Shown here piece after piece: positions 1 to 6,001 of a DNA stretch of 6,461 nt. The notes below the pieces were generated by a model. It ran no database searches. It saw only the letters and a program-made list of their open reading frames with translations, and was not told the origin of the DNA. Position 1 is the first letter of the stretch. Every line of letters starts with the position of its first letter. The stretch lies in assembly GCA_937927795.1 (NCBI GenBank), contig CALBSF010000243.1:1-6461 (forward strand), written 5' to 3'. The DNA is from an uncultured Rickettsiales bacterium (GTDB taxonomy: Bacteria > Pseudomonadota > Alphaproteobacteria > Rickettsiales > UBA1997). The position numbers and the translations under genes were made by a program.

Positions 1-281
1 GTAAACCAACTTCACATAGTAATCCAACTTATGTGCAAGATGGTGTGGTTCATTACTGCGTTACCAACATGCCAGGTGCGGTTGCAAGAACTTCAACTCA
101 AGCATTAGAAAATTCAACCCTTCCTTTCACTCTAGCTTTGGCTAATAAAGGCTACAAAAAAGCTATGCAAGATGATGTTCATTTATTGCATGGTTTAAAT
201 GTTTGCGGCGGAAAAGTTACTTACAAAGCAGTTGCAGAAGCTTTGGGGCTTGATTTTGTTGAAGCTAGTAAAATTTTATAA
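1..281 (+). CDS. ald: Alanine dehydrogenase, C-terminal fragment (5' end outside window)
   Basis: This is the last 92 codons of a gene that enters from the left edge; the reading frame is open from base 3. Alanine dehydrogenase reversibly deaminates L-alanine to pyruvate and ammonia with NAD in the cytoplasm. The fragment carries the strongly conserved C-terminal stretch of the family: THSNPTY-like residues just inside the edge (here SHSNPTY), then DGVVHYCVTNMPGAVARTST, then a LPF-x-LALANKGY segment and GLNVCGGKVTYKAVAEALGL near the end. In this family the conserved VxNMPGAVxRTST segment lies by the nucleotide and substrate sites. The internal GTG at 33 is not the start, because homology continues upstream of it. 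About three quarters of a normal protein of roughly 370 residues is missing only because of the window boundary. The stop is 2 nt before the next gene, which suggests a shared transcript. The family call is secure. Confidence 0.95.
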   Translation, partial: KPTSHSNPTYVQDGVVHYCVTNMPGAVARTSTQALENSTLPFTLALANKGYKKAMQDDVHLLHGLNVCGGKVTYKAVAEALGLDFVEASKIL

Positions 282-283
282 TT

Positions 284-1684
284 ATGAATTTTTTTACCAA
301 ACATTTAAAAGATGTTGGAGAAACTTATTTTGAACATGCAAAAAACGCCGCTTATTTTGGCATAAATCTTTTTTATGCCTCAATAGCGGTGTTTATTCAC
401 GCTTTACTGCCATTTGTTTTTTTAACAACTGGCAGTAAAACGGTGAAAAAATTATATAACATGATGACTGCAAGGGCTGAAATAGCCTCTTTAAGCAGTA
501 AAGCAAAAACTAAAATTGTTATTATCGGATTTGGCGCTAGCGGTCTTTCGTGCCTTCTTGAGTTGGTAAAAAATTTTAATAAAAAAAATCACGAATTAGT
601 AATTGATATTTTTGAAAAAAACTTTTCTTCAGCCAAAGGATTAGCTTACTCAACAAAAAATTTTAGCCACATATTAAATGTTGATGCTGGAAAAATGAGC
701 ATCGAAATTGATGATAAAGATAGTTTTATTAATTGGTTAAAAAATAATAATTATTCTTTTGAATCAAGTGATTTTGTGCCAAGAGTTTTATATGGTTTAT
801 ATCTAGAAGACATGACCAGCAAAGCTTTGAAAATAGCTGGTGAAAAAGGAATTAAATGTCGTTTTGTTAATTTAGAAGTAGAAAATTTAGAAGTTCACAA
901 CAAATTATTTGTAATCAATAATCAAGCCTATCATCACTTGATTTTAGCCAGTGGAATTAATTTAAAAAACATCCAAAATAATTCTTGGAATTGCAATTTA
1001 GATCAATATTTAAATGATCCAGAAATTTACATAGCCGGGGCAGGGCTTACCGCTTTTGATACTATAGTTAGCTTAATTGACAAAAAATATCAGGGAAAAA
1101 TTTTCGCTTATTCAAGAAGCGGATTTGTTACTAAAGAGCGCACAGCTTACAATCAAAAAAGCAATCCACCACTTTGCCTTGAAGATGTTAATTTACCACT
1201 ATCTGAAATTTTTCATAAATTTGTTAAGGCTTGTAAAAATAGCGAGCAATGGCAGGCGATTATTGATTCTATGAGACCAATCACTCAAGAATTTTGGATT
1301 AAATTAAGTTTGGATAAGAAAAAAAGATTCATTCGTCATTGTTTAAAATATTGGTCAGTTTATCGTCACAGATGTCCAGAAAAACAATTTGAAAAAATAA
1401 GACAATTAGTTGCGCAAAATAAATTAGTTTTTGTAAAAGGAAAAATTGAAAATAAAAAATTTATAGATTGCACCGGCTTAGACTTTAGAGCTGCTAGCGT
1501 TTTAATGGATAATATGACAAAAAGTAAGTTAATTTTAAAAGATGATTTAGATATGGGAATCGTTGCAAATGTTGGTAATTTATATGTTATTGGCGCTTTA
1601 AATTTTGGCTCATTACTAGAAACTACCGCCATTCCAGATATAACAAAACAAGCTGCTGAAATCGGTAAAAAAATTTATAAATAG
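284..1684 (+). CDS. DUF6356-like membrane domain fused to FAD/NAD(P)-binding oxidoreductase (YdhS/COG4529 type)
   Basis: The 466-residue protein has two parts. Residues 1-65 resemble the small alphaproteobacterial DUF6356 family, which normally stands alone: FxxHxxxVGETYxEHAxxAxxFG, then a hydrophobic helix of about residues 25-48 with IHALLPFVF and TGSKTV. From residue 77 follows a FAD/NAD(P)-binding fold with a GxGxxG dinucleotide loop (GFGASG, 82-87). Next come GLAYST (119-124), LNVDAGKMS (131-139) and FINWL (148-152), typical of the NAD_binding_9/YdhS group. A second nucleotide-binding motif is AGAGLTAFD (251-259). A C-terminal DCTGLDF (395-401) and IGALNFGSLLETTAIPD (436-452) close the flavin fold. 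It is probably a membrane-tethered flavoprotein of unknown substrate. The start is supported because the DUF6356-like similarity begins at the first residues and the ATG lies 2 nt after the ald stop; no clear Shine-Dalgarno is present, which fits coupled translation. The oxidoreductase class is well supported; the reaction is not known. Confidence 0.85.
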   Translation: MNFFTKHLKDVGETYFEHAKNAAYFGINLFYASIAVFIHALLPFVFLTTGSKTVKKLYNMMTARAEIASLSSKAKTKIVIIGFGASGLSCLLELVKNFNKKNHELVIDIFEKNFSSAKGLAYSTKNFSHILNVDAGKMSIEIDDKDSFINWLKNNNYSFESSDFVPRVLYGLYLEDMTSKALKIAGEKGIKCRFVNLEVENLEVHNKLFVINNQAYHHLILASGINLKNIQNNSWNCNLDQYLNDPEIYIAGAGLTAFDTIVSLIDKKYQGKIFAYSRSGFVTKERTAYNQKSNPPLCLEDVNLPLSEIFHKFVKACKNSEQWQAIIDSMRPITQEFWIKLSLDKKKRFIRHCLKYWSVYRHRCPEKQFEKIRQLVAQNKLVFVKGKIENKKFIDCTGLDFRAASVLMDNMTKSKLILKDDLDMGIVANVGNLYVIGALNFGSLLETTAIPDITKQAAEIGKKIYK

Positions 1685-2511
1685 TGTCAACATTACTTTC
1701 AACTTCAGAATTAATAAAAAAATATGATTTAAACGCCAAAAGATCTTTGGGTCAGAATTTTATTTTAGATAAGAATTTTACTGACAAAATTATTAAATCT
1801 TGCGGGTATTTATTAAATGAAGAAATTTTGGAAGTTGGTCCGGGCCCGGGAAGCCTTACCAGATCTATATTGGATGCTAATTGCAAAAAACTAATCGTAA
1901 TTGAAAAAGATGAAAGATGTCTAGAGCTTTTAAAAGAATTAAAAGATTTTTATCAAGATCGTTTAGAAATAATTAATTTCGACGCTTTAGAAATTGATGA
2001 AACAAAATTATTTTTGGGTCAAAAATTTAAAATAATCGCCAATCTTCCTTATAATATCGGCACGGTTTTATTATTTAAATGGTTAAAAATTGCAGATCAA
2101 ATTAGCTCAATGCATTTGATGTTACAAAAAGAGGTAGTTGAAAGAATAGTTGCAAAAGCTGGCTCAAAGCATTATGGAAGGCTTGCGGTAATGGTAAATT
2201 TTTTATGTGAAACCAAAATGGTTTTTGAAGTAAATAGAATGGTTTTTAATCCGCCACCAAAAGTTACTTCAGCAATTGTTGAAATTATTCCAAGATCAAA
2301 ACCACTTTTTGATGTTGATTTTAAAAAGCTAGAAAGAGTTGTCGCTGCAGCATTTAATCAAAGAAGAAAAATGATTAAATCTTCACTAAAATCAGTAAAC
2401 AATAATGCTGAAGAAATTTTAAGAAGTTTAAATATAAAGCCAGAATTAAGGGCTGAGAATTTAACGATTGAGGAATTTTGTAAGATAGCTCGTAGCTTTA
2501 TACCAAACTAG
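1684..2511 (+). CDS. rsmA: 16S rRNA adenine(1518/1519)-N6 dimethyltransferase RsmA
   Basis: RsmA (KsgA) uses S-adenosylmethionine to dimethylate two adjacent adenosines in the 3' terminal hairpin of 16S rRNA during late 30S assembly. The 275-residue length is normal for the family. Visible landmarks are KRSLGQNFILD (19-29), the SAM-binding loop EVGPGPGSLT (50-59), the acidic residue closing motif II (E74), and the catalytic NLPYNI (120-125). FNPPPKVTSAIV (188-199), AFNQRRKMIKSSL (223-235) and RAENLTIEEF (256-265) lie in the C-terminal domain. The start is a GTG that overlaps the stop of the upstream gene by one base (TAGTG); there is no visible Shine-Dalgarno, so translation is probably coupled. 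No other upstream or nearby start fits the N-terminal homology as well. The stop codon lies inside a TATACCAAACTAG sequence that resembles intergenic repeats elsewhere in the window, so the last few residues may be lineage-specific. Confidence 0.97.
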   Translation: MSTLLSTSELIKKYDLNAKRSLGQNFILDKNFTDKIIKSCGYLLNEEILEVGPGPGSLTRSILDANCKKLIVIEKDERCLELLKELKDFYQDRLEIINFDALEIDETKLFLGQKFKIIANLPYNIGTVLLFKWLKIADQISSMHLMLQKEVVERIVAKAGSKHYGRLAVMVNFLCETKMVFEVNRMVFNPPPKVTSAIVEIIPRSKPLFDVDFKKLERVVAAAFNQRRKMIKSSLKSVNNNAEEILRSLNIKPELRAENLTIEEFCKIARSFIPN

Positions 2512-2553
2512 CACCAGAGGCTATAGATCTTTTTGTTATCTACGTTAGAGTCA

Positions 2554-3264
2554 TTATTTATCTAAAATTTCGGCGCGATAGCCAATTCCAGGTTCGGTGT
2601 GGATGAATTCTTGTTTTACTAAGGCGGTTTTTAATTTTTCACGGATGTTTCCTATCTGCACCCTTAAATATTGGTTTTCACTTAAATAGGCCTTGCCCCA
2701 AATTTCTCCTAAAATTTCATGATGAGTTAAGACTTTTCCTTTGTTGATTAGCAAATATTTTAGTAGGTTATATTGTTTTGGAGAAAAGAAGACCGCTTTT
2801 TTATTAATGATGACTTCGTGTTTTAACAAATCCATTTTTATCGGGCCATTAATTAGAAACTCTTGAGTGGTATTTTGATTATTTAATACAGCGCGACGTA
2901 AATTACCATTGATTCGGGCTAATAGAATTTCTGGATTAAAAGGTTTGGTTACGTAATCATCGGCTCCGCAATTTAATGCTTCAATAATTTCATTATCATC
3001 ATTGCGCACAGAGCAAACTATAATTGGCACATCACTTAATTCGCGAATGCTTTTAATGACTTCCTTGCCATCAATATCTGGCAAGCCCAAATCAGTTATT
3101 ATAATTTCTGGTTTGAGGGAAAGAAACATGCGCAAGCCCATTTGGCCATCATGAGCCTCAATTAGATCGAAATTTTCATTTTTTAAATAAATCTTTAATA
3201 TTTTTCTGATTTTTTCTTCGTCTTCAATTAATAAAAGTTTGGTTTTGATAGTTTTTCCTTTCAT
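2554..3264 (-). CDS. kdpE: KdpE-type response regulator (OmpR/PhoB family)
   Basis: A 236-residue DNA-binding response regulator. The receiver domain (about 8-122) has the acidic pair E14-D15, phosphoacceptor D58 in IITDLGLPDIDG, switch serine S85, Y104, and the conserved K107 in GADDYVTKPF. A winged-helix output domain (about 135-233) contains FSPKQYNLLKYLL, LTHHEILGEIWG and YLRVQIGNIREKL, ending in TEPGIGYR. The YLR-x5-IREKL...TEPGIGYR block is close to KdpE as I know it from enterobacteria. All phosphotransfer residues are present, so it should be functional. In classical systems KdpE activates the kdpFABC potassium pump when potassium is low; no pump gene is visible here, so the target may differ. 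The ATG is 10 nt after the kinase stop, with a modest GGGTAA-like ribosome site. The gene is convergent with rsmA. Confidence 0.9.
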   Translation of the reverse strand: MKGKTIKTKLLLIEDEEKIRKILKIYLKNENFDLIEAHDGQMGLRMFLSLKPEIIITDLGLPDIDGKEVIKSIRELSDVPIIVCSVRNDDNEIIEALNCGADDYVTKPFNPEILLARINGNLRRAVLNNQNTTQEFLINGPIKMDLLKHEVIINKKAVFFSPKQYNLLKYLLINKGKVLTHHEILGEIWGKAYLSENQYLRVQIGNIREKLKTALVKQEFIHTEPGIGYRAEILDK

Positions 3265-3274
3265 AAATTACCCA

Positions 3275-4585
3275 TTAAATTTGAGGGTTGGTATTATTTG
3301 GCAATGTTGCAGGAACGGTTCTTCTGGTGAAATCTTTAAATTCTAAAATAAAAATTGCACCTTTTTCACCAGGAGAATTTTTTACTTTGATAGTAGCGTT
3401 ATTTATTTCCATTAAAGCCTTAACTATGCTAAGACCCAAGCCACTTCCAGACGTTTTATCTTCTAGGGCAAATCGTTCAAATTTATTAAAAATTAAATCC
3501 AATTTTGATGGCTCGATTCCACCTCCTTCATCTTCAATAAAAATTCGGTAAACGTCATTATCTACCTCATCATAAATTGTAACTTTGGTATCTTTGGGGC
3601 AATATTTTAATGTATTTTCAATTAAATTTTGAAAAACTTGCTCAAAAGAAATCTGATCAAAATTTATTTTTATTGCACGACTCAGAGAAACTTTTAATTC
3701 ATATTTTTGTAATTTATTTTCGAACCTTTCTAATATTTTTTTTATAGCAAAAGCTGATCTTATCATTTCTTTATTTGGCTTGATGGCTCCGCTTTCTATC
3801 CTAGTCATTTCTAATACGTCAGAAATAAAACTGTTTAATCTTTCAGCTTCTTCGAGAGCGGTAGTGATTAAAATTTTTTTATTTTCTTTACTTAATTTAT
3901 TTTTTTCCGACAGGCTGTTATAAATATTTAAGCTGCCAATTATTGAAACCAAAGGAGTTTTTAGATCATGGGAAATTGAGGAAAGAATCAGGGAGCGTAA
4001 TTTTTCGCGCTCTTCATTTACTATTACTGTTCGTAGCTTGATATGAGTTTCATTATTATCGATAATAATTGAAATTTGATCGGATAAAACCGGCAAAACT
4101 CGCCCTAAACTTAAAGCATGCTGGCCGCAAGTATTCACTTCTGCAACCAATATTCCAATAGCTCGATTAGCAACAGACATTGGTTCAAAATAAATGGACT
4201 TGTCAGTTTGATAAATAACGCTTGGAAGCATCGTACTTAAAACTTGTTTGATTTTTTCGTTATAAATATCATCCGGCCTTGATGCACTTTCAATTTCCTT
4301 AAAAACTATCCAAAACTTTCCGCTAAAATCCTCTTCTAACTGCTTACAAATTGAGGTGATTAAATCTTTGGTGTCGAATATGGAGGATTTGATTCGGGTA
4401 ATTTTATTGATCGTTTCTAAAGCCTTATCTTTGGTTAGATTTTCTAGAGCGTTAAAGCTTAAAATAGTAAAGTTTTTTCTGATATGAACTTCTAAAACTC
4501 GATGTAAAAATCGACGAATCATTTCCACCCACATTCTACTGGCTTTGATGGTGGTTTTTAATTTTGTTTTAATATATGTAAGCAT
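3275..4585 (-). CDS. Short KdpD-type sensor histidine kinase lacking the Usp and membrane sensor regions
   Basis: A 436-residue histidine kinase transcribed just ahead of the KdpE-type regulator, its likely partner. The phosphoacceptor is H206 in SSISHDLKTPLVSIIGS (202-218), a sequence very like that of KdpD. The ATPase domain has the N box NLIENTLKY (320-328), G1 box DEGGGI (352-357), F box FNKFER (366-371) and G2 box SGSGLGLS (379-386). Residues about 55-185 probably form the GAF-like domain that precedes the catalytic core in KdpD. The first 40 residues are rich in lysine and arginine and contain no convincing membrane helix. Classical KdpD is about 890 residues, with an N-terminal KdpD/Usp sensor and four transmembrane helices; all of that is absent, with no remnant upstream. 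The start is supported by AAGAGGG seven bases before the ATG. It is therefore likely cytoplasmic or peripherally membrane-bound, and its signal is unknown. Confidence 0.88.
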   Translation of the reverse strand: MLTYIKTKLKTTIKASRMWVEMIRRFLHRVLEVHIRKNFTILSFNALENLTKDKALETINKITRIKSSIFDTKDLITSICKQLEEDFSGKFWIVFKEIESASRPDDIYNEKIKQVLSTMLPSVIYQTDKSIYFEPMSVANRAIGILVAEVNTCGQHALSLGRVLPVLSDQISIIIDNNETHIKLRTVIVNEEREKLRSLILSSISHDLKTPLVSIIGSLNIYNSLSEKNKLSKENKKILITTALEEAERLNSFISDVLEMTRIESGAIKPNKEMIRSAFAIKKILERFENKLQKYELKVSLSRAIKINFDQISFEQVFQNLIENTLKYCPKDTKVTIYDEVDNDVYRIFIEDEGGGIEPSKLDLIFNKFERFALEDKTSGSGLGLSIVKALMEINNATIKVKNSPGEKGAIFILEFKDFTRRTVPATLPNNTNPQI

Positions 4586-4592
4586 AAAAATA

Positions 4593-4599
4593 CCCTCTT
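4593..4599 (-). promoter_or_regulatory. Ribosome binding site of the kinase gene
   Basis: On the minus strand AAGAGGG lies seven bases before the kinase ATG. It is one of the clearer Shine-Dalgarno sequences in the window. It fixes the start of the short kinase, which matters because the protein is so much shorter than classical KdpD. Confidence 0.7.
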
Positions 4600-4620
4600 T
4601 TTGAATAATTCACCGAATGG

Positions 4621-4695
4621 ATACCAAGCTAGATTCTTCACGGTAAGAGCGAGTGTAAATTATGTTAAATTTATATTCTCAACTCTAGTTGGTAT
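4621..4695. repeat. Inverted repeat ATACCAA-(G)-CTAGA in the divergent intergenic region
   Basis: The left arm ATACCAAGCTAGA (4621-4633) pairs with the right arm TCTAGTTGGTAT (4684-4695) over 12 base pairs with a single bulged G at 4628; about 50 bases lie between the arms. The arms are variants of a motif that recurs at other gene boundaries in the window. It could be the two ends of a decayed small repeat element, or paired binding sites for a regulator between the kinase operon and the gene at 4789. The rest of the 203-nt intergenic stretch holds only AT-rich sequence and a small 6-bp hairpin (4737-4756). Confidence 0.55.
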
Positions 4696-4710
4696 AGATA
4701 CTTTATTCAA
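4682..4710 (-). promoter_or_regulatory. Candidate sigma-70-type promoter for the kinase-regulator operon
   Basis: On the minus strand TTGAAT (4705-4710) and TAGAGT (4682-4687) are separated by 17 bases, the standard spacing. The -35 box is a good match and the -10 box only a partial one (4 of 6). The spacer contains the right arm of the nearby inverted repeat, which would place a possible operator inside the promoter. In sequence this AT-rich such matches arise easily, so this is a weak call. Confidence 0.3.
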
Positions 4711-4788
4711 GTTTTTTTACCCTTCTACATACGCGAATAAGGTTTCTTAGCCTTATATTTCGTAATATTAACCTTAAATTAATAATTT

Positions 4789-5085
4789 ATGTCAAAAGAA
4801 ATAAAAGATATAGGTCAAGGAGACCTAGATAGTAAAAATTTGAAAAGCGCAAAAAATTCAACCGTTAGCGCCACAAAAGATATTTTCTCTGATCTTTCAA
4901 GTGAGAATATCAGTCAGATTACCTTGCAACTAGTAAATGAGCTTGGAGATTTTCTACAAAATAAAAAAGACGATATCGTTAGTATTGGAAATAAATCTCG
5001 ATGCAAAATCAAGGAAAATCCTTTTATAGCTGTAGCAGGTGCTTTGGCTGCTGGGGTTTTGTTGGGATTTATTTTTAAAAAATAA
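4789..5085 (+). CDS. Small tail-anchored protein resembling DUF883/ElaB/YqjD
   Basis: A 98-residue protein with a hydrophilic, charged, probably helical body (about 1-75) and one C-terminal hydrophobic segment (about 79-96) ending in two lysines. The junction KIKENPFIAVAGALAAGVLLG resembles the 'V+ENPW-A-G-A-A-G-LLG' ending of DUF883/ElaB/YqjD proteins, which sit in the inner membrane by the C-terminal helix; E. coli YqjD is reported to bind ribosomes in stationary phase. The tail has small residues spaced as in helix-packing motifs (G84, A88, G89, G93). It is a paralog of the protein at 5760-5996: both begin MSKE, and a gapless alignment of residues 36-98 gives 28 of 63 identities by eye. 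No Shine-Dalgarno is obvious; the start rests on the shared MSKE beginning. The lipoprotein gene follows after 24 nt and is probably co-transcribed. Family assignment is by resemblance only. Confidence 0.7.
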   Translation: MSKEIKDIGQGDLDSKNLKSAKNSTVSATKDIFSDLSSENISQITLQLVNELGDFLQNKKDDIVSIGNKSRCKIKENPFIAVAGALAAGVLLGFIFKK

Positions 5086-5109
5086 TTTAATTTAAAATAA
5101 GGAGATTAT

Positions 5110-5640
5110 ATGAAAATTAGATCGTTAACTTTAAGTTTAGTGGGATGTTTTGCTGCTGTTACTTTATTAAGCTCTTGTTACAGTTCAAAACCATCCCGCA
5201 GTAAGCCTGCAGGCGAGGATTGCAGCGCTATCTTTGAAACTCGTGATGCCAATGGCAATAAGCTTCCCAGAAAAGTTGAATTGGATAAGGATGGCTTGGA
5301 AATTGTTACTGAATGTAAGGTTTTAAAAATTAAGGTAGATAATAATATTAAATGCGAATTTGTTGGATCAAATAAGATTGATAATTTATCTGCAATGCTT
5401 GATAAAAATAAGGCAGAGAAAATTATTCTTGTTGCCCCTGAAAGTAAAATTCGTGATTTAGGAAAATTGTCAAGTAAGATTTTATTACAAGGTGGAATTG
5501 ATATACAAAAATATTTAGATTCCAACGTGTTTAAAGACCTTGCTTTTCCTTATAAAGGTTTGAGATGCGAAGTTGGGGATAAAGATATAGTTATTTGGAC
5601 TGGAGCGAAAGAAGTTATATTAACTATTCAAGATAATTAA
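5110..5640 (+). CDS. Putative lipoprotein of unknown function
   Basis: A 176-residue protein with a classical lipoprotein signal: basic MKIR, a hydrophobic core (about 5-20) and the lipobox LSSC with the lipid-carrying cysteine at C23. The residue after the cysteine is tyrosine, not aspartate, so outer-membrane sorting would be expected if Lol rules apply. The mature part begins with a Ser/Lys/Pro-rich linker (24-36), followed by a soluble domain of about 140 residues with four further cysteines (C38, C69, C82, C153), enough for two disulfide bonds in the periplasm. I recognise no family. The start is well supported by AAGGAG (5099-5104) five bases before the ATG. It lies between the genes of two paralogous membrane-anchored proteins and is probably in one transcript with the first. 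A role in the cell envelope is inferred from location only. Confidence 0.8.
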   Translation: MKIRSLTLSLVGCFAAVTLLSSCYSSKPSRSKPAGEDCSAIFETRDANGNKLPRKVELDKDGLEIVTECKVLKIKVDNNIKCEFVGSNKIDNLSAMLDKNKAEKIILVAPESKIRDLGKLSSKILLQGGIDIQKYLDSNVFKDLAFPYKGLRCEVGDKDIVIWTGAKEVILTIQDN

Positions 5641-5669
5641 TATAACTTTCTTGACTATACCAAGTCATA

Positions 5670-5730
5670 AATTTATTGGTCTATTTTTACTTTACTTAAA
5701 AAATCCTTTGTAAAAATAGATCAATAGATT
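5670..5730. repeat. Long imperfect hairpin between the lipoprotein gene and the second DUF883-like gene
   Basis: Bases 5670-5690 pair with 5710-5730 over 21 positions: 19 Watson-Crick pairs and two G-T(U) pairs (5673/5727 and 5679/5721), around a 19-nt loop. The core arms are ATTGGTCTATTTTTAC and GTAAAAATAGATCAAT. It is much longer than the other inverted repeats I see here. There is no T-run directly after the stem (T-rich sequence begins about 7 bases later), so it is not a textbook terminator, though it could end or process the upstream transcript. It may equally be a palindromic mobile-element remnant. The second paralog has its own strong ribosome site 20 bases downstream. Confidence 0.7.
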
Positions 5731-5759
5731 ATCGCAATTTTAATTTTTTAGGAGATTTT

Positions 5760-5996
5760 ATGTCAAAAGAAAAAAAAGATTTTACCCATATATTGTCAGA
5801 ACTCTCAGTAGATGATGTAAAAAAAGTTACTACGCAGTTAGCTTGTGAATTACATGATTTTCTGGAAACCAAAAAGGCCGAAACAATCATAGTAAAAAAT
5901 AAATACAAGCATCATATTAAGGAGCATCCTTTTTGTGCTACAATTACTGCTTTAGCTATTGGGGCATTGATTGGAGTTGTTATTAAAAAATTATAA
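5760..5996 (+). CDS. Small tail-anchored protein, paralog of the one at 4789 (DUF883/ElaB/YqjD-like)
   Basis: A 78-residue protein with a charged, helical N-terminal body and a single C-terminal hydrophobic segment (about 57-75) ending KKL. It shares with the protein at 4789-5085 the MSKE start, the TxQLxxELxDFL block (24-35 here) and the HIKEHPF...ALAxGxLxG junction (52-72 here), but lacks about 20 residues of N-terminal linker. The start is set by AGGAG (5750-5754) five bases before the ATG. Like YqjD/ElaB proteins it is expected in the inner membrane with the body in the cytoplasm. The 5-nt gap to the following membrane-protein gene indicates one transcript. The upstream hairpin may separate its expression from the lipoprotein gene. 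Divergence from its paralog suggests an old duplication and possibly distinct roles or a heteromer. Confidence 0.7.
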   Translation: MSKEKKDFTHILSELSVDDVKKVTTQLACELHDFLETKKAETIIVKNKYKHHIKEHPFCATITALAIGALIGVVIKKL

Positions 5997-6001
5997 AACA
6001 T

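Noticed and set aside
1077..1274. 65-residue open frame inside the flavoprotein gene, same strand
   Set aside because: It overlaps a well-supported gene in another frame and its translation has no recognisable domain or start signal.
1366..1632. 88-residue open frame antisense to the flavoprotein gene
   Set aside because: It is a shadow of conserved coding sequence on the other strand, including the C-terminal flavin motif; nothing supports translation.
2512..2553. Shared terminator between the convergent rsmA and kdpE-type genes
   Set aside because: Only 4-5 bp stems can be drawn (for example TAGAT/ATCTA at 2524-2542); none is strong enough to call.
3288..3551. 87-residue open frame antisense to the kinase gene
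   Set aside because: It mirrors the conserved ATPase domain of the kinase (G1, F and G2 boxes) and has no independent support.
4737..4756. ATAAGG/CCTTAT hairpin as a riboswitch or attenuator before the gene at 4789
   Set aside because: Six weak base pairs with an 8-nt loop are unremarkable in AT-rich DNA, and no conserved aptamer sequence is visible.
5178..5525. 115-residue open frame antisense to the lipoprotein gene
   Set aside because: The plus-strand gene has a strong ribosome site and a lipoprotein signal; the antisense frame has neither.
5651..5667. Small TGACT/AGTCA hairpin and TTGACT -35-like box after the lipoprotein gene
   Set aside because: The stem is only 5 bp, and no acceptable -10 box lies 16-18 bases downstream.
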